Assembly (NCBI GenBank): GCA_017470815.1 | Contig: JAFUXT010000023.1 | Coordinates: 1-64,000, forward strand | From: a bacterium | GTDB lineage: Bacteria > Cyanobacteriota > Vampirovibrionia > Gastranaerophilales > Gastranaerophilaceae | Length of the DNA: 64,000 nt | Direction of reading: 5' to 3' | Shown: piece by piece, positions 19,239-27,579 of the stretch | How positions within the stretch are numbered: position 1 is the first letter of the stretch | How the letters are laid out: each line of letters opens with the position of its first letter | Notes under the pieces: generated by a model | Databases searched by the model: none | What the model saw: only the letters and a program-made list of their open reading frames with translations | Told to the model about the DNA's origin: nothing | Position numbers and translations under genes: made by a program

Positions 19239-19276
19239 CAAAAAACGGGCATATCTTATGATATGTCCGTTTTTTA
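19239..19276. terminator. Terminator after gap
   Basis: AAAAAACGGGCATATC pairs with GATATGTCCGTTTTTT around a TTAT loop, with one G-T wobble, and T-runs on both strands. It lies between gap and the convergent gene ending at 19302. A small GGGGT/ACCCC palindrome lies just before it. Confidence 0.85.
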
Positions 19277-19301
19277 TTTCTTAAACTTAAATGTTTTTAA
19301 T

Positions 19302-19571
19302 TTATGCATTCACATTCAATTTTAACATTGCAGCATCATCCATGGTTTGATCAAAATATTCATCATAATCATGATAAATAAGTTGAGACATTGATTGCAA
19401 AGTTTTACCTAACATTTCATTTTGATTTTTTATAAGTTTTTCCTGATTAGCAGTAATTCTATCTTCCATGTCATACAAATCCTGCAAAGTTGCTACTCTG
19501 TCAGTATTAGTTTTGCGGGAATTATTAGAAGTAAAATTTGATTGAGCCAATGAAACTGATTGTATATTCAT
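19302..19571 (-). CDS. Small hypothetical protein
   Basis: An 89-residue protein with no family I recognise. The N-terminus is polar, then a helical, probably coiled-coil segment follows at about 27-65 and an acidic C-terminus. AAAGGTG precedes the ATG. It starts 13 bases after the stop of the gene at 19585 and is probably co-transcribed with it. Confidence 0.65.
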   Translation of the reverse strand: MNIQSVSLAQSNFTSNNSRKTNTDRVATLQDLYDMEDRITANQEKLIKNQNEMLGKTLQSMSQLIYHDYDEYFDQTMDDAAMLKLNVNA

Positions 19572-19584
19572 ATTTCACCTTTCT

Positions 19585-20388
19585 TTATGATTTATCCGAT
19601 TTTGTCAAATATTTTACCAAATCAAAATCTTTAAATTTATCTCCGATACCTTCAAGAACCTTTGGAAGCATTTTCAATCTTGCTCTGACATCTTCCACAT
19701 CGGCTTTGGAAGTCAGATAACCCAAAACATCTATTTCAAAAGTCTCAGGTCTTTTTTCAGTAAAAGGTACAACATCTCTGAATAAAGATGTAATTTTGTC
19801 TGATTTGGTATCTTTATTTACCATTGATTTTATGAAACTCATAAAAGATTCCTGCTTTGACAAGTCCATTGTATATCCGCCGCTTAGAGTTTCTTTTGCA
19901 ATATCAGGTACAACTTTTGTAGTTGCAGCCATTTGATGAGCAAGAGATTTATCATTCAAAACTCCGCCGGACATTACATGTAATGCGTATTTTGAAGTCG
20001 TTGAATCCGTATTATTTATAATTGCATTTATTAAATCCATACCTTCAGGATTTTCTTTTGATGCCTTTACCATTTGTGGGATAAGTTTTTCTCTGAGAGT
20101 TTTGGAATATGCTTTATCTACATTTGCTTCAACTTTAGTTAATAATGCGTGATAACTGTTCAATTCCAAAGTATCACAAATTGTGCCCAAATCTTTTGGA
20201 TTCAGAGTTTTTAATTCTTTTGCAAACTGTTTTACTTCAGGAATTTTATCCGCATAATAATCTATATTATCTTGTAATACATTATATGTTCGACGGTCAA
20301 TATCTCTTTTTACCGCACCCATTTGAGAAAAGCCACCGGTAAACAGTCGTCTTACAGGTTCTTTTGGAACTGAATTAATTTTAAACAT
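19585..20388 (-). CDS. Hypothetical protein
   Basis: A 267-residue, mostly helical soluble protein without recognised domains. It begins MFKINSVPKEP; the first six residues are identical to those of the protein at 2779-4200, although the rest does not look related. AAAGGAG lies just before ATG. It forms a two-gene unit with the small gene at 19302. Function unknown. Confidence 0.65.
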   Translation of the reverse strand: MFKINSVPKEPVRRLFTGGFSQMGAVKRDIDRRTYNVLQDNIDYYADKIPEVKQFAKELKTLNPKDLGTICDTLELNSYHALLTKVEANVDKAYSKTLREKLIPQMVKASKENPEGMDLINAIINNTDSTTSKYALHVMSGGVLNDKSLAHQMAATTKVVPDIAKETLSGGYTMDLSKQESFMSFIKSMVNKDTKSDKITSLFRDVVPFTEKRPETFEIDVLGYLTSKADVEDVRARLKMLPKVLEGIGDKFKDFDLVKYLTKSDKS

Positions 20389-20458
20389 GGTTACTCCTTT
20401 TCGCTACTAATAATATCAGTAAAACCTGTAAAAAAAATTTTTGCGCAGGTTAAAATCG

Positions 20459-21517
20459 TTATTTTACAACTTTATTTAATCCATGGGGTTTATCGACATC
20501 ACGATGAAGTTTTAGGGCAATTTCAAGCGCAAGAAGTTGAATTATAACCAAAATTCCGAATGTTTTTATAATCGGTTTTGAACAATCTACATTAAGATTA
20601 TAAGTAGATTTAATCTGATTTGTCCGGTTTCCGATTATACAAATCGGAGGTTTATAATTTTCTTTTATGTTATTGAGATTTTTTACCGCAGTATAATTCA
20701 AATCATCATTTGCAATATAAATCATTGCGCTTTTTGCATTATTCAACACTGCAACATGCCCATGCATAAATTCGCCTAAAATATAAGAACAAGTGTTGAT
20801 ATAAGATGTTTCTTTAATCTTTAAAGATGCTTCTTTTGCAAAAGCATACATCTCACCATCAGCGCTCATAACAATACTTTTGTAACGAGCCAAAAATCTT
20901 GCTGCCTGCTTAATTTTAGAATGAACCTTGTATGCGCTATTAATTACATCCGGAATATCGTTCAAATCTCGAACCAAATCGGTAACATCAATTCCTTTGT
21001 TTTGAGCAAGTTTAAATACAAGCATTGCACCGCAAAGAAGTTGTGAAGTAAAAGATTTTGTTGCCGCTATGCTTTTTTCTTCCCCAGCATGACATGCTAT
21101 ATGATATTGCGTAGAATTCCAAATTGAAGAATTTTCTTTGTTTGTTATACAAAGAGTCATTACACCATGTTCTTTTGCCCTTAAAAGTGCCGAATTTGTA
21201 TCAGTTGTTTCACCTGACTGAGTAATGAAAATATACAAAATATCTTCACCTTCGGCAATTTTTGGCTGAAGCAAAAATTCGCTTGAATAAATTGCTCTTG
21301 CTTCAATATTAGCAACCGAACCTAAAAGACTTGCGCAATACCTTGCACAATGATAAGAAGAACCGCTTGCAACAAGAAATACACGGTTTACATTTTGCGG
21401 AACATCAATATTTATCTGCCCGTCTTTTATGTAATCACTTATAATTTGCTCACAAATTTTACTTTGCGCAAATATTTCAGTTTCCATTGAAGATTTTTTT
21501 CGTTTGATTAATGGCAT
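20459..21517 (-). CDS. SIS-domain sugar-phosphate isomerase (GlmS-like, no glutaminase domain)
   Basis: Two SIS sugar-isomerase domains can be seen, at about 40-180 (VFLVASGSSYHCARYCASLL, FITQSGETTDTNSAL) and 195-345 (GEFMHGHVAVL). These correspond to the isomerase half of GlmS, but the N-terminal glutaminase domain with its catalytic Cys is absent. Related enzymes (AgaS, FrlB, NagB-II) deaminate or deglycate amino-sugar phosphates, and that class of reaction is likely here. The exact substrate is unknown. The start at 21517 follows AAAGAG, and a second ATG lies 11 codons later. Confidence 0.8.
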   Translation of the reverse strand: MPLIKRKKSSMETEIFAQSKICEQIISDYIKDGQINIDVPQNVNRVFLVASGSSYHCARYCASLLGSVANIEARAIYSSEFLLQPKIAEGEDILYIFITQSGETTDTNSALLRAKEHGVMTLCITNKENSSIWNSTQYHIACHAGEEKSIAATKSFTSQLLCGAMLVFKLAQNKGIDVTDLVRDLNDIPDVINSAYKVHSKIKQAARFLARYKSIVMSADGEMYAFAKEASLKIKETSYINTCSYILGEFMHGHVAVLNNAKSAMIYIANDDLNYTAVKNLNNIKENYKPPICIIGNRTNQIKSTYNLNVDCSKPIIKTFGILVIIQLLALEIALKLHRDVDKPHGLNKVVK

Positions 21518-21538
21518 ACTATAACTCTTTGCTTAAAT

Positions 21539-21585
21539 GAGATTCTTCGGCTTATTTGTCAATTCTGAGCAATGCGAAGAATCTC
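21539..21585. repeat. Inverted repeat between gatB and the SIS gene
   Basis: GAGATTCTTCG (21539-21549) pairs with CGAAGAATCTC (21575-21585). The sequence between and after it (ATTCTGAGCAATGCGAAGAATCTC, then CAGAATGA) resembles the dispersed intergenic repeats of the type TCATTCTGAGCGAAG. No T-run follows. Confidence 0.6.
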
Positions 21586-21613
21586 ACACCTAACACCTCA
21601 GAATGACTGTAAA

Positions 21614-23068
21614 CTAACCTTCCAAAAACTCTCTTACAAACTTATTAACCGTTTGCGGATTTGCTCTGCCTTTGGTTTCTTTCATAACCTGACCGACAAA
21701 GAATCCCAAAAGATTAGTTCTTCCGTTTTTGTATGCTTCAACTTCTTTCGGGTGAGATTCAACAATATTTTTAACCATATCCTTGATTGCACCCTCATCA
21801 TTAATTTGGCTCAAACCTTTCTTTTCAACAATATCAGCTGCTTTTTCACCTTTAGTAATCATATCTTCAACAAGTATTTGCTTACCGATATTATTTGATA
21901 TTGTTCCCTTTTCAATTAAGGCGATAAGTTCTGCCAAATTTTCAGGAGTCAATTTTGTTTCATTGATTTCAACATGATTTTCTTTTAAATATGCTGCAAT
22001 TTCACCTGTTAAGAAATTAACGGCTGTTTTTGGATTTGCACCGAGTTCAATGACTTTATCAAAGAATTTTGCAAGTTCCATCTGCGATACAACAACATTT
22101 GCATCATATTCGCTCAAGCCTAAACTTTGATATCTTTCACGCTTTTGCTTAGGAAGTTCAGGCATTTTTGCTCTGATTTCTTCAACCCATTCACGGGAAA
22201 TTTCTAACGGCATCAAATCAGGTTCAGGGAAATAACGGTAATCGTTTGCATCTTCCTTACTTCTCATTGATTTTGTTTCTCTGGTATCGTCATTCCATAG
22301 TCTTGTTTCCTGAACGACTTCACCGCCGTCTTCGACAAGTTCTATCTGACGGTCAATTTCATATTCTAACGCTCTTTCCAAGGCAGAAAAAGAGTTAATA
22401 TTTTTTATTTCGGCTCTTGTTCCAAATTCTTTTGAACCTTTTGGCATAATAGAAATGTTTGCATCGCATCTCATTGAACCTTCTTCTAAGTTACCGTCAC
22501 AAACCCCTGCATAGCGGACAATGTCACGGAGTTCTTCCATATATGCTCTTGCTTCCTGCGGACTGCGCATATCAGGTTCTGATACAATTTCTAAAAGCGG
22601 AGTGCCTGCTCTGTTCAAATCTACTAATGAATAAATTGAACCTGCAAGACCGTTTGCACCTGCGTGAACAAGTTTACCTGCATCTTCTTCCAGATGCGCC
22701 CTTGTGATACCGATTCTTTTGCCGTTGATATCAATATGACCGTTTACACAAATCGGCTCGTCATATTGAGAAATCTGATAACCTTTTGGCAAATCCGGAT
22801 AAAAATACTGTTTTCTGTCAAATTTGCATCTTGCAGGGATTTCGCAATTCAACGCCAAACCTGCCAAAATTCCCATATTAACAACTTCTTTATTCAAAAC
22901 AGGTAATACCCCCGGCATACCCAAAGTAATCGGACTTGTCAAACTGTTAGGTTCCTGACCGAATTCGTTTTTGTCCGGTGCAAAAATCTTTGTTTTAGTC
23001 TTTAATTGCGCATGAACTTCAAGACCTATAACAACTTCATATTTATCTCTTAACTCTTGTTCAACCAT
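21614..23068 (-). CDS. gatB: Aspartyl/glutamyl-tRNA amidotransferase subunit B
   Basis: GatB is the kinase/transferase subunit of GatCAB, which converts Glu-tRNA-Gln and Asp-tRNA-Asn to the amide forms. The start EVVIGLEVHAQLKT, the DLPKGYQISQYDEP motif, and the C-terminal GatB/YqeY domain (about 335-484, ending GRANPQTVNKFVREFLEG) are all present. The length of 484 is standard. GGAGAG precedes the ATG. gatA and gatC are not in this window. Confidence 0.96.
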   Translation of the reverse strand: MVEQELRDKYEVVIGLEVHAQLKTKTKIFAPDKNEFGQEPNSLTSPITLGMPGVLPVLNKEVVNMGILAGLALNCEIPARCKFDRKQYFYPDLPKGYQISQYDEPICVNGHIDINGKRIGITRAHLEEDAGKLVHAGANGLAGSIYSLVDLNRAGTPLLEIVSEPDMRSPQEARAYMEELRDIVRYAGVCDGNLEEGSMRCDANISIMPKGSKEFGTRAEIKNINSFSALERALEYEIDRQIELVEDGGEVVQETRLWNDDTRETKSMRSKEDANDYRYFPEPDLMPLEISREWVEEIRAKMPELPKQKRERYQSLGLSEYDANVVVSQMELAKFFDKVIELGANPKTAVNFLTGEIAAYLKENHVEINETKLTPENLAELIALIEKGTISNNIGKQILVEDMITKGEKAADIVEKKGLSQINDEGAIKDMVKNIVESHPKEVEAYKNGRTNLLGFFVGQVMKETKGRANPQTVNKFVREFLEG

Positions 23069-23252
23069 TTTAATCTCTCCTTGTCTATTGATTTAATTTT
23101 AGCATAAAGGAAAGAATGATAAAACAAACACAACAAGTTCTTTACAGTTTTTAAGAAAGTAAAGTGAAAAATATAGGCACGCTCAATGTTTTGTCCATTC
23201 TGCTATCTTTTAAAATATTTGAGATTTTGACTATGTTTTTCGGATTCAGATA

Positions 23253-23462
23253 TTAATCATTACGCAAAAATTCTATTCGATATCCTATGGCAGAGGCAAT
23301 TAATTGACATTCTTTTAAGGTTAATGTATCTCTTGATAATTTTCCATATAACGAACCAATAGTATAAATTTTTCCAGACTTTTCAGTCATTATTGAGGCA
23401 AGTTTCGATATAGGCATATTGTTTAATACTAACAAAGACTTGATATAACTTTTATTGTCCAT
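23253..23462 (-). CDS. Small helix-turn-helix protein (XRE-like)
   Basis: A 69-residue protein whose central part (MPISKLASIMTEKSG through SLYGKLSRDTLTLKE) reads as an XRE-type helix-turn-helix. The open frame extends 27 codons upstream, but the ATG at 23462 is preceded, six bases away, by TACAAT with TAGACA 17 bases further up. I therefore take a leaderless start there. It is transcribed away from the glycosyltransferase and may regulate it. Confidence 0.6.
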   Translation of the reverse strand: MDNKSYIKSLLVLNNMPISKLASIMTEKSGKIYTIGSLYGKLSRDTLTLKECQLIASAIGYRIEFLRND

Positions 23463-23468
23463 TTTTGA

Positions 23469-23497
23469 ATTGTATTTTATTTGACAATGTTTGTCTA
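23469..23497 (-). promoter_or_regulatory. Promoter for a leaderless helix-turn-helix gene
   Basis: On the minus strand TAGACA (23492-23497), a 17-base spacer and TACAAT (23469-23474) are followed after six bases by ATG. The spacing matches the two other putative leaderless starts at 6081 and 7924. Confidence 0.55.
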
Positions 23498-23572
23498 TTG
23501 ATATAGGATTATTCTCATGGATGAGAATAATTCTCATATACAAGAATTATTTAAAGAAAGGTTACAACAAAA

Positions 23573-24580
23573 ATGACAAAAGTTAGTATAATTATCCCCA
23601 TATATAATGCCGAAGAATATTTAGATAATTGCCTTAATAGTGTTTTAACGCAAACACTGAAAGATATTGAAATAATATGTATAAATGATGGTTCAACCGA
23701 CAAATCGCTTGAAATTTTAAAAAATTTTGCCAAACAGGACAATAGAATAAAAATAATAAATCAACAAAATTCAGGACAAGGAGCAGCAAGAAATACTGCA
23801 ATAAAATATGCGTTAGGAGAATACATAGGATTTGTAGATCCTGATGATTGGATTAACAAAAATATGTTCAAAACACTTTATAACACAGCCAAAAAATTTA
23901 ATTGTGACTTGGTAGAAGAATCCTATGTTATACATAACGAACCAAGAAAATATATTAAAACACAAAAAAATAAGTTAAATCTGACTGAAAAACAAATTTT
24001 TAATGGTCTGAGTATTAAAAATTATATTTTTAGTGCGAAACTTGCTGTTTGGAATAAATTATATAAAACGGAATTTATAAAACAAAATAATATAGAATTT
24101 ATGCACTTCCCACGAGGAGAAGACATTATATTTACAGTATTAAGCAGAGCATTAGCAAACAATATTGTATATGTAAATAATGCGGATTATCATTATAGAA
24201 TAAAAGATAAATATGCCATTAGCCCAAATGACAGATCTGTGCCACAAAATTATACTGAATTTTACGAAATATTTAAAGATATTCTTATACAACACGATAT
24301 ATTTACACAAATTGAGTCAGATTTTTATTCGTGGGCTATTGATTGTTATTATGATACATTTGAAAAACTTGACAAAAACGAAAGAAAAATATTTTTAAAA
24401 GAAACAAAATCATTTTTGCCGAAAACACAATTTTACAAATTTAAAAGAAAGATTTTTATGAAAACATTTTTTAATAATTTATTTTCAGTATATAACACAG
24501 TGTTAGAAGGAAGAAAATATAAGATTTTTAAGGTTTTGGGCATAAAATTAAAATTCAAATATACAACTTACCTTGAATAA
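23573..24580 (+). CDS. Family 2 glycosyltransferase
   Basis: A GT-A fold transferase that adds a sugar from a nucleotide donor, probably to a surface polysaccharide. VSIIIPIYNAEEYL, CINDGSTDKS, GQGAARNTA and the metal-binding FVDPDDW are present in the first 105 residues. The C-terminal part is variable and basic. The gene is even more AT-rich than its neighbours, suggesting transfer. Its last four codons and stop fall inside a duplicated 3' fragment of the LOG gene (see 24568-24662), so its C-terminus was probably remade at a recombination junction. Confidence 0.88.
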   Translation: MTKVSIIIPIYNAEEYLDNCLNSVLTQTLKDIEIICINDGSTDKSLEILKNFAKQDNRIKIINQQNSGQGAARNTAIKYALGEYIGFVDPDDWINKNMFKTLYNTAKKFNCDLVEESYVIHNEPRKYIKTQKNKLNLTEKQIFNGLSIKNYIFSAKLAVWNKLYKTEFIKQNNIEFMHFPRGEDIIFTVLSRALANNIVYVNNADYHYRIKDKYAISPNDRSVPQNYTEFYEIFKDILIQHDIFTQIESDFYSWAIDCYYDTFEKLDKNERKIFLKETKSFLPKTQFYKFKRKIFMKTFFNNLFSVYNTVLEGRKYKIFKVLGIKLKFKYTTYLE

Positions 24581-24662
24581 ATCTCAAACTTTGACGGGCT
24601 TTTTTCAGGTTCCTGATAATTGTTGATAATCTATCGCTTCTTTGGGAGTTGATGCAACATAA
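24568..24662 (-). pseudogene. Duplicated 3' fragment of the LOG-family gene
   Basis: This 95-base stretch is about 92 percent identical, by eye, to the 3' end of the LOG gene at 25482-25577, including its stop codon. A two-base deletion breaks the reading frame, so it is a dead fragment. Together the copies form direct repeats around the MntA/HepT pair. Confidence 0.8.
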
Positions 24663-24665
24663 TAT

Positions 24666-24720
24666 GTAAGTTGGGCTTTCAGCCCAACAAATATAGCGTT
24701 GGGGTAGAAACCCCAACTTA
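24666..24720. repeat. Compound palindrome downstream of mntA
   Basis: Two hairpins, GTTGGGCTTTCAGCCCAAC and GTTGGGGTAGAAACCCCAAC, are nested between GTAAG and CTTAC, so the whole unit is itself palindromic. It abuts the stop codon of the nucleotidyltransferase gene. It may act as a terminator or belong to a dispersed repeat family. Confidence 0.65.
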
Positions 24721-25026
24721 CTTATTAACAGGATAAATTATTTCATTACCTTTTAAAATTTCTTCCCGAAAAGATTCCGGCAATAAATTAAATTCAGATA
24801 TATCAACCAAAAAAGGAATATTACTCTGCGATATAATTTCTTTCAATTCAGCCAAACTACAATTATCATCTCCAAAATCTTTTACCGCTAAATCTAAATC
24901 GCTGCCACTATGCGCATCACCGTTTAAACGGCTTCCGTAAGCATAAATGGTCGCATTTGGGCAATAATTATCAAATATCGAAACAAGATTTTGCAAATAT
25001 TCCTGTTCAATAAATAGCCTACTCAT
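24718..25026 (-). CDS. MntA-like minimal nucleotidyltransferase (antitoxin)
   Basis: A 102-residue nucleotidyltransferase of the minimal NT fold: GSRLNGDAHSGSDLDLAV with the GS motif and metal-binding D43 and D45. In characterised HepT/MntA (type VII) systems the antitoxin adds AMP to the HEPN toxin. The ATG at 25026 overlaps the end of the HEPN gene by eight bases (ATGAGTAG), showing coupled expression. An earlier in-frame TTG at 25032 is less likely. Confidence 0.85.
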   Translation of the reverse strand: MSRLFIEQEYLQNLVSIFDNYCPNATIYAYGSRLNGDAHSGSDLDLAVKDFGDDNCSLAELKEIISQSNIPFLVDISEFNLLPESFREEILKGNEIIYPVNK

Positions 25027-25435
25027 TATCAATAACCTTTTTCAAATTTTTAGCATCAAGTAAAAAATTATCAATCAAAGCAAGTGTTTCCTGTGCAAAC
25101 GCAACACCGTAATCATGAGCCGTATTATTGCGATTATCTCTGTATTTAAACCAACGATTAACCGCATCTTCATTAAGAAGTGAATGTTTTAGCGCGTGAC
25201 GAAAAATATCCTTAAAAACAAGGGTGTCTGCAATTTTTTTTGATGCAAAATAAGGTTCTAATTTCTTTTTTAACAACTTACCGCTTTGCTCTAATGTCAT
25301 TTCAAAACCTTTGACCAAAGAATTGCGATACATTTCGTATTCAATACTGTTTTCTTTTGCAGTTTTTATCATCTCATAGGACTTTTCCAAAGTATCAATA
25401 CATCTTTGCAAATATTCGGTATTTATTGAACTCAT
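25019..25435 (-). CDS. HepT-like HEPN toxin / nucleotidyltransferase-substrate-binding protein
   Basis: A 138-residue all-helical protein of the HI0074/HEPN family. The RNase motif R-x4-H-x-Y is intact: R102, H107 and Y109 in RNNTAHDYG. In described pairs the Tyr of this motif is the residue AMPylated by MntA. The gene precedes mntA with an eight-base overlap. The pair sits between direct repeats of the LOG 3' end, suggesting it arrived as a unit. Confidence 0.85.
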   Translation of the reverse strand: MSSINTEYLQRCIDTLEKSYEMIKTAKENSIEYEMYRNSLVKGFEMTLEQSGKLLKKKLEPYFASKKIADTLVFKDIFRHALKHSLLNEDAVNRWFKYRDNRNNTAHDYGVAFAQETLALIDNFLLDAKNLKKVIDNE

Positions 25436-25481
25436 ATTTCACCTCAAATGTATAATAACAAAAATTTTACATCAAATCAAA

Positions 25482-25577
25482 TTACCTTGAATAAATTTCA
25501 AACTTTGACGGGCTTTTTTCAGGTTCCTGATAATTATTGATATAATCTATCGCTTCTTTGGGAGTTGATGCTACATA
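25482..25577. repeat. Direct repeat, intact copy (3' end of the LOG gene)
   Basis: This is the in-frame copy of the repeat whose decayed partner lies at 24568-24662. Between the copies lie only the HepT/MntA pair and a palindrome. The copies differ by a few substitutions and a two-base indel. Confidence 0.8.
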
Positions 25578-26087
25578 AATTAAATCTTTTGCAAATTTGT
25601 TTGCAAATTTTTGTTCAACAACATCATTAAAAAATTCTAACAACTTATCATAAAATCCGTTTGTATTTAATAAGACTATCGCCTTTTTATTGTACCCCAA
25701 CTGTTTTTGTACAAACATTTCGGCAAATTCTTCCAAAGTACCAAAACCGCCCGCAAGAACGATTACAGCATCCGAAATGTCGTCCATTTTTTGTTTTCTG
25801 TCACGCATACCTTGCGCTAAAAAAAATTCGTCACAATTATCTGTTCTGCAACCCATATCAACCAATCTTTGGGGCATTACACCATAAATTTTACCGCCGT
25901 TATTTTTTACTTCCGAAGCACAAGCCCACATCATACCCAATGTTGAACCGCCGTAAACGATATTATAGCCGTTTTGTCCCATCAGTCTGCCAAGTTCTTT
26001 TGCATCTTTATAATATATTTCATCCAAAAAATCGCTTGACGAGCAAAATACGCAAATATTTTCTATACATTTGCCCCTATTCAACAA
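25482..26087 (-). CDS. LOG-family nucleotide phosphoribohydrolase
   Basis: This Rossmann-fold LOG-like protein (TIGR00730 group) hydrolyses nucleoside 5'-monophosphates or cytokinin ribotides to base and ribose phosphate. It shows YGGSTLGMM and AGGFGTLEEFAEM, a variant of the usual PGGxGTxxE with Ala in place of Pro. The 201-residue length is normal. Its first codons overlap the end of the gene at 26077 by 11 bases. The last 95 bases are duplicated at 24568-24662. Confidence 0.88.
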   Translation of the reverse strand: MLNRGKCIENICVFCSSSDFLDEIYYKDAKELGRLMGQNGYNIVYGGSTLGMMWACASEVKNNGGKIYGVMPQRLVDMGCRTDNCDEFFLAQGMRDRKQKMDDISDAVIVLAGGFGTLEEFAEMFVQKQLGYNKKAIVLLNTNGFYDKLLEFFNDVVEQKFANKFAKDLIYVASTPKEAIDYINNYQEPEKSPSKFEIYSR

Positions 26088-26709
26088 ACTCGCCCCCTAT
26101 ACGATAAAACTGAGAGCAGGATAAACCTGTACCTTTTTTTGAGCAATCTTTCCTCAATTCATCAACATCCCAACCATAACCTATAGGATTGACATTCCCG
26201 TCAGCATAAATATTTAATCCGAAAATATCTCTGCCCCAAGTATTTGGTTTTTTAGAGCCGTTTGTATCTATCATCATCAAAAATACAGGTTTATCAGGAG
26301 TTTTATCGATTATATCTTTTATTCCGACAATCAAATCATCCTGATTATTGTATAGCATATCAAAATAGTAAAAATCTTTTTTAGAAACAACTTTACCATT
26401 CATATAATGCTGAACATATTTTTTAGGAGTCAACCTGTCACTCAACCTTAAATATGGTTTTACAAGTTTAATCATATATTTTTCACGCTCGTTATATGAT
26501 TTTGCATTTTTCATATTTTGAACAATTTCAGACTCCGCTTGAGCAGCCATTGCGCTAAACATATACTCTATTTTGTTATATTCAGAATTCCACTTTGAAA
26601 TATTAACCGCCGCTTTTGATGAAAAAGAAGTCGGTATAAAAAACAATATTGCCGTAAAAATTGCAAATATTGTAAGTGAGTATTCAATTCTCCATATACG
26701 CTTATTCAT
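26077..26709 (-). CDS. Pseudopilin-like protein with a non-prepilin membrane anchor
   Basis: A 210-residue protein with one N-terminal membrane helix (about 9-31) and an exported domain. The stretch MIDTNGSKKPNTWGRDIFGL near 147-166 closely matches the DVNG...PN..GRD motif of the prepilins at 1513 and 2084. However, the N-terminus lacks the FTLxE cleavage signal. It may be a pilus- or secretion-associated protein that keeps its anchor. No ribosome site is visible, and the ATG follows the PHP gene stop by three bases. Confidence 0.65.
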   Translation of the reverse strand: MNKRIWRIEYSLTIFAIFTAILFFIPTSFSSKAAVNISKWNSEYNKIEYMFSAMAAQAESEIVQNMKNAKSYNEREKYMIKLVKPYLRLSDRLTPKKYVQHYMNGKVVSKKDFYYFDMLYNNQDDLIVGIKDIIDKTPDKPVFLMMIDTNGSKKPNTWGRDIFGLNIYADGNVNPIGYGWDVDELRKDCSKKGTGLSCSQFYRIGGEFVE

Positions 26710-26712
26710 AGT

Positions 26713-27579
26713 TTAGTTTACAGCCGCCATATCAAGACGCTTCTTTTCCTCAACTAATTTGTCATACACCCATTCAGGTATAAAATTCTTACCTAATACA
26801 ATTTGACCGTTCAATATATTCGGAGCGTGAAAATCAGAACCTCCAGTCACTATCAACCCTAAATTTTCAGCCATTGTTGAAAAATATTCAACCATAGCAG
26901 GAGAATGTTTTCGGTGATACGCCTCAATTCCTCTCAACCCGTAGTTCATAAGATCTTTAATCAATCCTTCAGCCATATTTTCCAAATCATGCGGATGCGC
27001 AATAACAGGAATACCTCCCGCATCATAAATGATTTCAACCGCATCATGAGGAGAAACAGTTTTTCTTTGGACATATACAGGGGAATTTATATGAATATAT
27101 TTTGCATAAGCATCCATAACATTAGTCGTTCCCCCTGCTGATGTTATTGCCCTTGCAATATGAGGTCTGCCAATACTACCGTTTGGGGCTACAAGTTTTT
27201 TGATGTCTTCAAATTTAATTCTTATTCCTTCTTTTTTTGCAAGCAAACCTAAAATTTCTTTTGTCTGTTTAACTCTTGCTTGCTGTTGAGATTTAATCAT
27301 ACTTTGGAAATCGGAATTATTCACATCCATAAAATATCCCAAAATGTGTACTTCATAATCATTATACAAAGTATTCACTTCTATACCGCGCAAAACTTGA
27401 ATTTTGTCACTCAAGTTTTTTTCCTTGATATATTTATTTGCAACATCATAAGCCAAAATATTGTCATGGTCAGTTATGGCAATTGCACCAAGCCCGACAT
27501 CAATGGCGGTATCCACAATTTTCTCAGGCGTAAAAACACCATCGGAAAAATATGTGTGAATGTGTAAATCAGTTTTCAT
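26713..27579 (-). CDS. PHP-domain phosphoesterase (TrpH / RNase AM-like)
   Basis: A metal-dependent phosphoesterase of the PHP family. It has DLHIHTYFSDG at the N-terminus, AITDHDN near residue 38, RGIEVN near 65, a HPHD motif near 198 and GSDFHAP near 254. Relatives remove 3'-phosphates from nucleoside 3',5'-bisphosphates or trim RNA ends. I start at the ATG at 27579 (288 residues), because GAGG is well spaced for it. A GTG two codons earlier at 27585 is possible. The start overlaps the end of ymdB. Confidence 0.85.
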   Translation of the reverse strand: MKTDLHIHTYFSDGVFTPEKIVDTAIDVGLGAIAITDHDNILAYDVANKYIKEKNLSDKIQVLRGIEVNTLYNDYEVHILGYFMDVNNSDFQSMIKSQQQARVKQTKEILGLLAKKEGIRIKFEDIKKLVAPNGSIGRPHIARAITSAGGTTNVMDAYAKYIHINSPVYVQRKTVSPHDAVEIIYDAGGIPVIAHPHDLENMAEGLIKDLMNYGLRGIEAYHRKHSPAMVEYFSTMAENLGLIVTGGSDFHAPNILNGQIVLGKNFIPEWVYDKLVEEKKRLDMAAVN

